A stretch of DNA of 37,924 bases from Symsagittifera roscoffensis. Its lineage: Eukaryota > Xenacoelomorpha > Acoela > Convolutidae. This document shows, piece by piece, positions 19,144 to 30,818 of the stretch. The DNA lies in assembly GCF_963678635.1 (NCBI RefSeq), contig NW_026971164.1, forward strand, positions 1 through 37,924. Reading direction: 5' to 3'. Under the pieces are notes generated by a model. It saw nothing but the letters and a program-made list of their open reading frames with translations, made no database searches and was not told the origin of the DNA. The first letter of the stretch is position 1, and every line of letters starts with the position of its first letter. A program made the translations under genes and the position numbers.

Positions 19144-19631
19144 CGTGGGCTAAAAAAAATGATTGTTGAGACTGAAAAGTGGTGGTGTGGGGTTGTTCTA
19201 TAATTTGTTCGTATGTATTATCATTTTGTGAATGATGTGTCATTATATGTTGGATGGGACTTTGTGTTGTATTTGGTCTAGAATTTGGATTATTTGTGAT
19301 TGCTAGGTTTCGGAAATTACGGGGAACTAGTGATAATGGATGATTTTGTGGTAGGGTTGGTATCTGTGGTGCTGTAGGTGTTGTATCTACATTATTATGT
19401 TCTTCGTTATATGTGTTTGGTCTTGTGAATATTTTTGTATTATATTCTTTTATTTGTGCATCTAAAAGTATTTTGTTAATTGATGATGAAAAAATTCCAA
19501 AAAATCCTGCAAATAGTATACGTGCTACACATGCTTGTCTGTTTACTTGTGTGTGTATAGCGCATCTTTTATAGATTCCTTTTAAGAGTGAGAAAAGAAA
19601 TCCTATAAAATTAAACATGGCGTATAAGATA
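17798..19631 (-). repeat. 1.83-kb duplication, unit 2
   Basis: The partner of 15880-17713. On its right the match ends after GTATAAGATA (19622-19631), where the original envelope sequence continues. On its left it ends at the filler. Confidence 0.9.
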
Positions 19632-21722
19632 GTTAATTTTATCGTTTTTTAGTAATAGTTTCGTTTTTTAAGGTGACAAAACTGAAAATATTTATAGGTG
19701 AAATATCTTGTGATCTGTATTTTTCACCGTTTAAATATATGTAGTCTTTAATATCTTTAAAATATCCGCTATAATCTTGTGTATAAATGTCTGCGAATCC
19801 TGCGGTTTTGGCAAGTTTTCTTAAATTCTGGTCAATTGATTGTCTTTGTATTGTGTCCATATGTGTTAATAATTCCTGAAAATGTTTTGTTCTAATGTGA
19901 TGTTGAATATCAGATTTAGAATATATTCCAATTGATTGTAAATCAATATTTGGGTTACGAGCGATAGCTCTGATACTTTCGGGTGATAATTTTTTGAGTG
20001 ATTGCATTAATGTAAATATGGTGTAAGTAGATAGTATTTATCTTCATCAAGATTTAATTGTACTACATTGTGGCTATTTTCTGATCCACATGGGACAGCG
20101 GAATCCGTCTTGAAAGTGTGTCGACAAAATGTACTTTATTTTTATAGAATATAGGGATTCTTTTATAACATCGTTTGTCTTCAAAAACATATAGTGGTGA
20201 TACTTTTTTGGTACAGGTATAAAACCATAAAATGTTTCCTTCGTAATCTAGAAAATTTGATCTGTTTTCTGATAATAAGTATCCTGCGTAAGGTATTTTT
20301 AGTACTGCTAGTGCGAGTGATTGTAGGATTTGTGTTCTTTCCAATTCGCATAGTTGATGAAGTGTTTCTAATTCAGAGAGTGACATTTCTTGAAAAATTC
20401 GACTAATTGTGTAGTCTAACTTCTTGTCTAAATGGATATCGTAATGAATATTACCAAAATAGGTGCGATTCATTAGTGATAGTTCTTGTAAACGTGTGCT
20501 TTTACTGTCATATGGTTTTAGTTTTCCACAAGGCTGACCTGTGCTTTTTTGAAAGTTAACTGGGATGTATGATGTTCCTTCATTTATAGGATGACTTGTG
20601 GCATAAGGGTTAAATTTTGTCTTTCCAGTGTTCATGTCGAAACCTTTTTCGTATTCGACAAGTATTTCAGAGTATTGTGTCTTATGAAGTGAATTTCTGT
20701 ATTTACATGCAAATTCTGTTTCTTAATAGATTTGGAAACGTGTTAATTTATTTTCTATATCACGAATATTTTTAAAATCTTTACTTTGTTTTCGGGATGG
20801 GTTTACTTGTTCGTATGGAATTGATTCTATAAAATATTTTTCATGAAACTTTATCATTCGAGCGTGTATTTTTGCTACTTGGAATGCTGTGCATGTATCT
20901 TCGGGAAACCAAACAATTGTTGCTTGGGTCCTTGTTGTAGGGTCACAATAACTTTGATCATTTTTGCAAGGTAATCTAATTCCTTGATAGATCATTGTGT
21001 TATCAGATAAACCTCGTGTGAGTTGTCTTTTTTCGAGTTGTATTTTCCAATCAAAAAACATTTTTTCTTGATATCCTTTTTTTTGTGTCTGCTTTGCAGT
21101 TTGAAGGGTCATTTATTCCAATGTGTGGTATCCAGTGTTTCTCGTGTATGTCATAAGTTAATCTTCCGTGTGCGCCGTTGTATGGGTATTTTTCGTCTAA
21201 TTTTATATGTCCTTGATATCGTTCAAGTTCTGCTTGATGTACAGAATTGGCAAAGACTTGAAAATTTACTATTTTTCTGTCTGTGTTTTTATTTCTTGTG
21301 ATGTTTAGTCGGAGCAATTCATTTTTAGAATCGTCGGGGTTGAGATGTAAAAGTCGTTCTATGTTACTCTGGTAAAATGATTCGTGATCAAGTCGGTTTT
21401 TATTTCCGTTGGAAACTTGCGAACAGTGTACTTTCTTTTCGGAAAATGTTGCTGTAAACTTATATCCTGTGATTGTTGTTGCTCGGGCTTTTGAATACAA
21501 TGCTGCTATTACATTTGTAGTTTCTATAGCTTGCGGTTCTGTTTCGCATTGTGATACTTAATTTATTGCATATTTGTGTAGTGTTTTTTGTTCGTTTTCT
21601 TCACAATCATAGTGTATTACTAATAAATCCTGGGGTACTGTGCGAGGAGAAGGATTTGTGTTTTGGTCGGAAAATATTAGAAAAAAGATGTGTTGAAATG
21701 TTAACATTTTTAGAATATACAT
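19028..21722 (-). pseudogene. envelope-like glycoprotein gene, broken
   Basis: Lies between pol and ORF-X, the place of env in errantivirus-like elements. It opens at 21722 with a hydrophobic signal-peptide-like N-terminus, has scattered cysteines and N-glycosylation-type motifs (NRT, NRS), and ends with hydrophobic segments (FNFIGFLFSLL, ILFAGFFGIFSSSI) that could anchor it in a membrane. Breaks: an in-frame stop at 21558-21560, a frame change near 21050-21110, a stop at 20723-20725, frame changes near 20090-20110 and near 20005, and another between 19639 and 19618. Open pieces are 21051-21500, 20723-21112, 20063-20635, 19639-20007 and 19028-19618. The tail overlaps the start of ORF-X copy 2. 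The assignment rests on position and architecture. It cannot encode a whole protein as it stands. Confidence 0.55.
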
Positions 21723-21912
21723 GTGTATGATAATCCTGAGTATGGGTTAGAAAATGTGATGTGACCAATTGTGTTTTTTGTATATCTATCGTATTTATAT
21801 ATTACTTCAGTTGTTATAAATGGTGGCGGTAGCGATTGAGCTGTTATATTTGGTGGATTTAATGGGCAAGGATGTTGAACAATATTGTTAAGTTTGATCG
21901 TGATTTCATATT
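21723..21912 (-). other. short gap before envelope-like gene
   Basis: No gene is seen between the stop of the membrane ORF and the envelope start. Confidence 0.4.
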
Positions 21913-23036
21913 TTAATTAAAGACTATTTTGTTGAAGTATTGAATATTGTGTTCACGAAAATCTTCGTGGATATCTTGTCTATATTGTAGTCTGTTGAGT
22001 GCCCAGCTGTGGAGTCGGTTACTATCTTGATGTTGTCCAAATAATGGTGGGGTTGCTACGAATGTATTCCAATCTAGTCGTGAAGGGATATTCGTTGATG
22101 ATTGTTCTCGATATCTAGCGTCGAGGTTATTTGGAAAGTTTAAAGGTAAAAGTGTCGGTGAAATTTGACTTAATGATGGTGTTGACGGGAGTGATAATGT
22201 TTCTGGTAACGATGATAGTGTTGTATCCGTAGAAATATCTATTGAATCATTCACTAAGTTTGGTTCACCTTGTGTATATGAGTGTGTTGCCCAATATGGT
22301 AGTCGTGCGGTGGAATTGGGGGGGTTAAAAGGATTTTCACGTATTTGTTCAGATGTTGGTGTTGAACCTAAGTAATCTGAGGGTATACTTGAGTTGCTAT
22401 GTTGTGACAGTAGTGTGGGAGTTTCTGGCAATGTACTTCTTGGATTTTCTGAAGTAGTTGGTGTTGGTGATTGGGGTATATCAAAATGAACTCTAGGGGT
22501 TTGAAAATTTCTATTTCTTCGTGGATGTATAATCTGTCTATTTGTTTCGACTGTATTTTGGTTTTGACTAGTGTGTTTTATTCTGTTTAAGTCTTGTGGT
22601 AATGTGGGGTATAGATTATATGTTTGTTCACTTAGGGGTGCCTGTCGCTGAACTGTTTCTAATGGTTCGGATAAGCGAGCGTGTCGTTCTTCAAAAATGT
22701 ATGGGTTATCTTGAAAAGAAAATCGTGTGGATGTTTGGGGGTTTTGAGTAGTTGTGGGTATTGCAGGGTTTTCTTGGGATGATGTCGGTGAAGACTGATT
22801 TTAGGATTGTTGGTTAGCAATTTTTGAAAATGTCTGATTGATTTTTTCTTGTGGGATGGTTTATGTTTATTGTAGTATTCTTCGATGAAAAGAATTAAAA
22901 GGATTGTTGCTAAGGCGATTGTGACTATTGCTTTTTTTACACATTTGCACATTGTCAGTATTGGGGATGATGAAAATGTGATGAAAATTACAAATAGTAA
23001 AAAAATGTGTGTTCTACTAAAAATTGTTCGTATCAT
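21913..23036 (-). pseudogene. small membrane protein ORF with Ser/Thr/Pro-rich tail, frameshifted
   Basis: The 23036 ATG opens 125 codons with two hydrophobic segments (IFLLFVIFITF, residues 12-22; AIVTIALATILLILFI, 36-51), then a Lys/His-rich stretch, and closes at 22659. A second open piece, 21913-22431 (another frame, open upstream of 22431 without an ATG), is Ser/Thr/Pro-rich. Together they look like one gene encoding a signal-anchored membrane protein with a long disordered tail, split by an indel near 22660-22800. It lies between pol and the envelope-like gene. No family is recognised. Confidence 0.45.
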
Positions 23037-23870
23037 TTGAATAGACTTTGAATTATCGTGCCTGTGAATATGATCAATGGTTTGGGAAAGTAGGAGATAT
23101 AATTCAAATAGGGAGTAGAAAATTTAAAAAATATTGCAAAAAATTATTAAAATGATTATAAAAGCTTCAAAAGTATCGAATAAAAATTTGAACAAAAGTT
23201 TGAATAGTATGGAAAATTTTATTAAAAGATTTAAGATTGTTTTTTTTAAGATATTGACTGATTGAGAGAAGAGCATTTAAGAAATAATTTCTTCGTCGAA
23301 TATTTTTTGTTGTTTGGGGCGAGATTCAAGTGTGGTCGGATTATTTATTGGTTTTTTGACAAGTGGGTTGAGTTTTGTGAAAAATTGTTAGGGGCTAACT
23401 TTATGGTATTCGGGAGGTCTTCTTTGCTTTAGTTTTATTTGTCGAGTGATCTGGGGTATTTTTGAAATATTTGTACTTTAGGCCAAATGATTATGGTCCT
23501 TTTTTACTTTAGGCTAATTCGCCATTTTTAGTTGGAGGGTTTTTGAGGTCTGAGTTGGGAAAATATTGTTGATCTTTGCGTTATTAGATAGGGGAGGGTT
23601 GTAATATTATGGTGGTATTTATTTTAGTTGTCAAGTTTTAGCGAGTTGCTTATTTTTGACCTGGAGGTTGTAAAATTATAGTTATAGATATGCCTGGAGT
23701 TTAATATCTGTCGGCTAATAGGTTTGTGTTAGAGATATAGAAGGTGACGGATCTGAGTGAATCCTATTGGCTGAATCTGAACTAAAATTGTTGCTTATTT
23801 GTCAGCATGTTATCTTATAAAATGAAAGTTCAAAATGATTTAGAAGTGTAAAAATTATCAATCTTCAAAA
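23037..23870 (-). other. noncoding gap downstream of pol
   Basis: 830 bp of very AT-rich sequence with no sense-strand frame of note. It could hold splice or leader signals for the downstream genes, but none is convincing. Confidence 0.4.
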
Positions 23871-25725
23871 TCAAAGTTGTTTTTGAAATTCAACTTTCTT
23901 TAATATTTTAGATTGTGGAATGAATGTATTGTAATTTTTACGTGGTTGATTTCTAAGTCGTGATGATTCTCTATGTTCTGATTTTTCTTTTTGTTCTTGT
24001 GGTAAAATTTTTTCTATCATTTTACTGTTTTTTTTCTTTCTGAGGTATTATTGGGTCTGGCATTTTTTGATTGTTTTTAGCTTTGGTTTGTTTTTGATTT
24101 TGATTTTCATGATGAACGTTGTCTTGCTTATCTATTTCTTTTTCTGTATGTGGATGATTTTGAATAACTTTTAAACCTGTGAAAGAATATAATTGAGTTA
24201 ATTCGCATAGTGCGTATTCTTTTGGGTAGTAGGGCAATAGATTGTTACGATGTTGAACAATTTCTTTTTTAGTTGAATCTGTAGGTTCATATGTTACGTC
24301 AGTGGGTTTGGCAATTTATTGGTATGGTCCCTTTTGAAGGGGTTGTAATTTTTTAGATATTCCTTTTTGCGTATTAAAGTTAGGTAATAAGACAAATGTT
24401 CCAAGTTTTAAACCTTTTGCTGGTGTAAAGCGTGAATTAATTTGGTCGTTAATGTTTTGCCTTTGTAACACTTTCTTTGTTACTTTTTGGTAAATTTCAT
24501 TGTGTTTTTTATCTCTTTTTAAAATCCATTCGATATGTGTACCGGAAGCTAATTTCAAAATTTGTGGATGATGAAAATGATCTTAATCATGTGTGTAAGG
24601 GTAAATTATAACAAATTGAATCTTTGTTTGGTTGGCAATAACCTTGTGCATTTTTATGGGTATTTGCTGTAAACATAATTGGTTTACGTGGCTTTTGATT
24701 AAAAACCATTTCGTATGGTGACATTCCTAAAGTTGTCGTGATTTGTGAATTGTATGCTATGGGAAATAATTTTACATCTGCTGACCATTCTGTTTATTTT
24801 GTATCATTTCCATTTATGATACATCTCAGATATTCTTGTAGTGAACAGTTCATACCTTCGACTAAACCGTTTATCCAAGGTGCATGAGATGTACGTGGCT
24901 TATGTTTGATATTATATAAGTGGCGTTGTGTGATGATTTCATTATTTATGAATTTTGTACCGTTGCTTGTAACTAAGATTTCGGGTAATCCGAATTTAGC
25001 TATCCAATGTTCATAAAGCGTCGTGTAAGCATAATAAGCATTACAATGTGGTACTGGGTTGAGTGCTACATAATGTGTGAATTCGTCAATAATGACCATA
25101 ATGTAGGAGTTTCCTTCAGAAAATGGTGAAATTGGTCCTTTTGTATCGAATGATATGCGATGGTTAAAATATAAGCTTTGTCTTTAAAATCTTGTTTTTG
25201 TGCTATTTGTTTTTGATTTGGATAAGGTTTGTTCAATTGACGTATTATACAATCATTGCATAATACTTTTATCCAAATTGGTGCATTTGGGAAATAAAAA
25301 TTTTGTGTAAAGTTTGAGTATGTTTTTTCTGATCCGGAGTGTCCTTTAGTATTTTGTGTATGTGAGATGTTAAAAGCTATCAATATCATAATTAAAGTGA
25401 GACAGGGAACTTTAGAATCATTTAATTGATATTCTAAAAGATCTGTATTTTCATTAATTGTTGTGTTATTAAATTTTCGGAAATATCGAAGGAGTGTTTT
25501 TTTTCCTAAAATAGTGGTATCTGCTTTTACGGGCTTAGTTTTGTATTTGTGCCATGATTTTAGTTGTCTAATTACTGGGTCAAGATTTTGATTTTGTTTG
25601 AAAAGTTCAAGTGTAATTTTATCTGTTGGGAGGAGAAAAATATTGTCAATTTTTAGTTTTGATAGGGGAATTGTGCCAAGTGTGTCATGGAGGTCAAAAA
25701 TTTGATTTATTGGGTATTTTGAATC
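23871..25725 (-). pseudogene. integrase, copy A (with GPY-type C-terminus), broken
   Basis: A linker frame (from about 25720) leads into an HHCC zinc finger (SHTQNTKGHSG ... LCNDCIIRQ; 25066-25389). The catalytic core (24794-25099) has the first Asp in VIIDEFTHYV and the Glu in NGLVEGMN, but the second Asp is replaced by Ser (VTSNGTKF). The C-terminal region (24316-24558) includes GLKLGTFVLL and ends in GPYQ, the GPY/F module of Ty3/Gypsy integrases. A tail follows (24022-24237, then a 49-codon frame at 23871-24020, rich in Lys/Glu/Arg). Breaks: a frame change near 25170, stops at 24794-24796 and 24316-24318, and a frame change near 24590. It would have inserted the cDNA into the host genome. 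As read it is inactive. Confidence 0.8.
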
Positions 25726-26991
25726 ATTTGTTTGTGGTCCTGATAAATTTTCTTTTTCAATTAATGGAAAAAGGTCTTTTTTATGCGAGTGTTGTTTTAT
25801 TCTCTTTTGTTAAGATTTATTTTTATCCATTGTGAGTATGGAATTGGTTTAAAAGGGGATGTGCCTAGTGAATCAACTTCGTAGTGATTATTTTGGCAAT
25901 CTAAGTAGAGTGGAAAATGTTGTAGATTATTTATTTGTGATTGATCAATGTCAGTTTTTACTGCATAGTTGCATTCTAGTTGGGGTGATGTTTCATCTTT
26001 TGCGAGATAAAATTTAATATTTGTGGTATTTCAACTGTAGTTTTTCATGTAAGTATTTCGGGTGGCGTATTTCGACTTAATGTATCTGGTAACGCAAGGT
26101 TTTTTCCTGCTGTCCAAACTATTTGTAAGTTTGGAAATTTCATTAGAATTAGTTGAAATCTATAAACTCTATGATTTGGATTTGATTTTTGTGTAAAGAG
26201 AAGTATAATTGGTTTGTGATCTGTAAATAAAACTGTTGGGTGTTTTGATCCATGTCTCAGAAATTCATATTCTGTAAGTGTATAAATTATAGCTGTACAT
26301 TCTCTCATTAGTGTTGAGAGTAGTAGCTCTGCTTTTGTGAATAATCGTGAATTTGCTGATAAAAAATTCATTTTATTTGTTCCACTATGTGATTGTAGCA
26401 ATGCTGCGCCGATGCCAAAATTTGAAGCATCGCACATTGCATAGAAAGGTTGATTTGGATCTGGAATTGTGTTTGAAATTTGTTCTGTTAAAAGCTTTTT
26501 AATTTCTTCAAATCGTGTTTGATGTTCAGTGGTCCATTCAAAATTATTTTGTTGTCTGAGGATGTTATAGAAGGGTTTTAAGTATAATTGCATTTTGTAA
26601 ACATATTTACTTAAGAAATTTAACATTCCAAGAAATTCTTGGATTTTCTTTTTATTTGTAGGTGGCTGAAGTTTATGAATTGCATCAATGCGTGATTTTA
26701 AGGGAGTGATAATTTGTCGTTCTATATTTTGTCCTAAAAATTTAACGCGTGTTAAAAAGAAGTGTGATTTATCGGAAGCTGCCTTCAGATTTTTGTTCTG
26801 AAGTATTTTGTGACATTGTTCTAATACAGTAAACATTTCTTCTTTAGTTTGTGATTGCATGAAAACATCGTCTATGTATGTGATTGTATTTTTCTTGAGT
26901 ATTAGTGGTCTAAAAATTTTACTCATAAAAGCTGAAAAAGCTGCCGGTCCTATGGATATTCCATAGAATAAGCGATCAAATTCATATTGTT
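24679..26991 (-). repeat. 2.31-kb tandem duplication, copy A
   Basis: Matches 27059-29371 at a constant offset of 2380 with no indel seen. I count 12 substitutions, about 0.5%. It covers the end of RT, RNase H and most of integrase. Copy A keeps the path into the integrase C-terminus; its RT part lacks the N-terminal half. Confidence 0.95.
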
Positions 26992-26998
26992 TACTCAT
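26045..26998 (-). pseudogene. RT (C-terminal half) and RNase H, copy A
   Basis: 317 codons, uninterrupted. It starts at a methionine created at the duplication joint, then YEFDRLFYGISIGPAAFSAF, YIDD, the thumb region and RNase H with CDASNFGIG, ECTAIIYTL, FTDHKP and LPDTLSR. The N-terminal RT fingers are absent, so it is not a complete polymerase, although RT/RNase H motifs are intact. At the position where copy B has a stop, this copy reads Tyr (TAC). Confidence 0.8.
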
Positions 26999-27056
26999 AA
27001 AAGCTGAAAAAGCTGCCGGTCCTATGGATATTCCATAGAATAAGCGATCAAATTCA
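26991..27056 (-). repeat. 66-bp templated filler at pol duplication joint
   Basis: Repeats 26919-26984 (RT segment encoding EFDRLFYGISIGPAAFSAF) with a 72-bp period. It lies exactly between copy A and copy B of the pol duplication. It is joined to integrase sequence at 27057-27060, in a frame that stops at once. Confidence 0.9.
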
Positions 27057-27058
27057 CG

Positions 27059-28105
27059 TTGGTTTACGTGGCTTTTGATTAAAAACCATTTCGTATGGTG
27101 ACATTCCTAAAGTTGTCGTGATTTGTGAATTGTATGCTATGGGAAATAATTTTACATCTGCTGACCATTCTGTTTATTTTGTATCATTTCCATTTATGAT
27201 ACATCTCAGATATTCTTGTAGTGAACAGTTCATACCTTCGACTAAACCGTTTATCCAAGGTGCATGAGATGTACGTGGCTTATGTTTGATATTATATAAG
27301 TGGCGTTGTGTGATGATTTCATTATTTATGAATTTTGTACCGTTGCTTGTAACTAAGATTTCGGGTAATCCGAATTTAGCTATCCAATGTTCATAAAGCG
27401 TCGTGTAAGCATAATAAGCATTACAATGTGGTACTGGGTTGAGTGCTACATAATGTGTGAATTCGTCAATAATGACCATAATGTAGGAGTTTCCTTCAGA
27501 AAATGGTGAAATTGGTCCTTTTGTATCGAATGATATGCGATGGTTAAAATATAAGCTTTGTCTTTAAAATCTTGTTTTTGTGCTATTTGTTTTTGATTTG
27601 GATAAGGTTTGTTCAATTGACGTATTATACAATCATTGCATAATACTTTTATCCAAATTGGTGTATTTGGGAAATAAAAATTTTGTGTAAAGTTTGAGTA
27701 TGTTTTTTCTGATCCGGAGTGTCCTTTAGTATTTTGTGTATGTGAGATGTTAAAAGCTATCAATATCATAATTAAAGTGAGACAGGGAACTTTAGAATCA
27801 TTTAATTGATATTCTAAAAGATCTGTATTTTCATTAATTGTTGTGTTATTAAATTTTCGGAAATATCGAAGGAGTGTTTTATTTCCTAAAATAGTGGTAT
27901 CTGCTTTTACGGACTTAGTTTTGTATTTGTGCCATGATTTTAGTTGTCTAATTACTGGGTCAAGATTTTGATTTTGTTTGAAAAGTTCAAGTGTAATTTT
28001 ATCTGTTGGGAGGAGAAAAATATTGTCAATTTCTAGTGTTGATAGGGGAATTGTGCCAAGTGTGTCATGGAGGTCAAAAATTTGATTTATTGGGTATTTT
28101 GAATC
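27059..28105 (-). pseudogene. integrase, copy B, truncated
   Basis: The same zinc finger (27446-27769) and catalytic core (27174-27479) as copy A, with the same frame change near 27550, the same stop at 27174-27176 and the same Asp-to-Ser change in the core. The C-terminal GPY module is missing because the unit ends at 27059. The shared damage predates the duplication. Confidence 0.8.
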
Positions 28106-29371
28106 ATTTGTTTGTGGTCCTGATAAATTTTCTTTTTCAATTAATGGAAAAAGGTCTTTTTTATGCGAGTGTTGTTTTATTCTCTTTTGTTAAGATTTAT
28201 TTTTATCCATTGTGAGTATGGAATTGGTTTAAAAGGGGATGTGCCTAGTGAATCAACTTCGTAGTGATTATTTTGGCAATCTAAGTAGTGTGGAAAATGT
28301 TGTAGATTATTTATTTGTGATTGATCAATGTCAGTTTTTACTGCATAGTTGCATTCTAGTTGGGGTGATGTTTCATCTTTTGCGAGATAAAATTTAATAT
28401 TTGTGGTATTTCAACTGTAGTTTTTCATGTAAGTATTTCGGGTGGCGTATTTCGACTTAATGTATCTGGTAACGCAACGTTTTTTCCTGCTGTCCAAACT
28501 ATTTGTAAGTTTGGAAATTTCATTAGAATTAGTTGAAATCTATAAACTCTATGATTTGGATTTGATTTTTGTGTAAAGAGAAGTATAATTGGTTTGTGAT
28601 CTGTAAATAAAACTGTTGGGTGTTTTGATCCATGTATCAGAAATTCATATTCTGTAAGTGTATAAATTATAGCTGTACATTCTCTCATTAGTGTTGAGAG
28701 TAGTAGCTCTGCTTTTGTGAATAATCGTGAATTTGCTGATAAAAAATTCATTTTATTTGTTCCACTATGTGATTGTAGCAATGCTGCGCCGATGCCAAAA
28801 TTTGAAGCATCGCACATTGCATAGAAAGGTTGATTTGGATCTGGAATTGTGTTTGAAATTTGTTCTGTTAAAAGCTTTTTGATTTCTTCAAATCGTGTTT
28901 GATGTTCAGTGGTCCATTCAAAATTATTTTGTTGTCTGAGGATGTTATAGAAGGGTTTTAAGTATAATTGCATTTTTTAAACATATTTACTTAAGAAATT
29001 TAACATTCCAAGAAATTCTTGGATTTTCTTTTTATTTGTAGGTGGCTGAAGTTTATGAATTGCATCAATGCGTGATTTTAAGGGAGTGATAGTTTGTCGT
29101 TCTATATTTTGTCCTAAAAATTTAACGCGTGTTAAAAAGAAGTGTGATTTATCGGAAGCTGCCTTCAGATTTTTGTTCTGAAGTATTTTGTGACATTGTT
29201 CTAATACAGTAAACATTTCTTCTTTAGTTTGTGATTGCATGAAAACATCGTCTATGTATGTGATTGTATTTTTCTTGAGTATTAGTGGTCTAAAAGTTTT
29301 ACTCATAAAAGCTGAAAAAGCTGCCGGTCCTATGGATATTCCATAGAATAAGCGATCAAATTCATATTGTT
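27059..29371 (-). repeat. 2.31-kb tandem duplication, copy B
   Basis: The partner of 24679-26991. Copy B keeps the original upstream RT half on its right and loses the integrase C-terminus at 27059. Confidence 0.95.
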
Positions 29372-29891
29372 GATTTCCAATAACAAATTGTGTTAAACGT
29401 CGCGATTGTTCATCTAGTGGCATTTGATTATAAGCACTAATCATATCTGCGGTTGTGAAATATTTACCATTTACCTTTGTTAAGATAACTTGTATGGGTT
29501 CAATAGGCCAATTGCATTTTGATTCTTCAATTAGTGAATTGAGGTATCTAGCGTCTAAAACTATTTTTAGTGATTCACCTTTTGCTAGAATGATAACAGG
29601 GTTGATGAAGGTGTTACCTTTTGGTTGTTCTTCCTTATTTACTGGTGAGATAATTTTGTATTGTTCTAAAATGTCAAGTAATCTATTTACCTTGTCGTGT
29701 AAGTGAATCGGTACTTTACTTGCTCTTTGTTTTTTGAAAACTGCGTCAGGTTTTAACGGAAGGTGTAGTGATGAACTTATTTTTCCAACGTCAAATTTTG
29801 ATGTTGCACAGACTGTTGAATATTTTGACAGTTGTTTTGCTAATTTATCAAATTCAATTTGTGTGATTTGTGAGTGTTCAAAATTAAACAT
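28425..29891 (-). pseudogene. reverse transcriptase and RNase H, copy B, one nonsense mutation
   Basis: The only copy with the whole RT. The frame from 29891 contains VDARYLNSL-type fingers (here VLDARYLNSL), TADMISAYNQMPL with the first catalytic Asp, FYGISIGPAAFSAF, and YIDD near residues 212-215, then LGMLNFLSKYV. At 28977-28979 a stop (TAA) replaces the TAC present in copy A, and the same frame continues as RNase H (28425-28973) with CDASNFGIG, ECTAIIYTL, FTDHKP and LPDTLSR. It would copy the element RNA into DNA. Upstream, frame continuity to 30130 is visible without an ATG. Confidence 0.88.
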
Positions 29892-30818
29892 TGTTAAAAA
29901 TTTTTGTTGTTCTTTTGTGTAATTTGTTATATTGAATGTCGGTTTAAAATATGGTGTTTTTGTGAAATAATCTGTGTTTCTTTTTTCATTACTTATTATA
30001 TAATTTATGGATAATTCTTCATAGAGAATTGTTGATTGGCAAATATCTAATAATTGAAGTATATTATTAACGCGGTAGGCTACTTCATTTATAGGTGAAA
30101 TTGTAGCATTTGTTTCACAATATCCTAAAAGTCCTAAGGGTAATGTTACTTAATATGGTGTTTTGTTATACACGTGAGTGAAATGATGTCGCAATTCGTA
30201 TTTTTCGAGTATTTTATGGATGAGATTGTAATTTTGAAAAATTTGTGGATAGGTTTAAATTCGAGGTCTGACATGAAAAGTTGTTGTTTATTTTGATTTT
30301 TGTTATACTGGTGAACTTGTTCTATTGAAAAATTATATATATTTCCCGATAGTGGTTTCAGGTGTTTCCGTTTTTGATTGTAAATGGGGTACAATTTTGA
30401 AAGTTTGATCTATTATATGAATTATTCCTTGATCTTTTGTGTGGATAATTCTGATTTCGATTATTTGAATAACTTCTGTTTCTATTGTGTGAATAGTTTC
30501 GATTTCTGTTATATGATGAGTTTCGTGATCGATTATTGGAATAGTGTCTATTCCTTGGGTTTGAATGGGAACTGAATCCAGAAACAAATTCTGTTGTGTT
30601 TGAGTTCGATCATGAATAGTTATTTTGGTTATTTTGGCTATTCGATCGGTTATATCTATTTTGTGAGAAATTTCGTGTATTTCCTCATTCGGGTGATCTA
30701 CCTCTATAACTTGAGTTAAATGGTGATTGATTTTTTGAGTAATTCGAGTTGCTTGGAAGTGGTTTTCCTGAACTGTTATTACTATATATATTTTTGTTTG
30801 GTAGATTTTGGTCTTTTT
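29892..30818 (-). other. protease/linker region between Gag and RT, degraded
   Basis: The frame upstream of RT is open to about 30150, with one stop near there. Further upstream, frames 30146-30394 and 30333-30587 are open in different phases. I do not find a DTG or DSG protease motif. At about 30400-30560 one frame reads Arg/Asn/Ser/Tyr-rich repeats with an eight-codon period (NRNRNYSH-NRNRSYSNN), which suggests a basic RNA-binding linker after the zinc knuckle. Confidence 0.5.
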
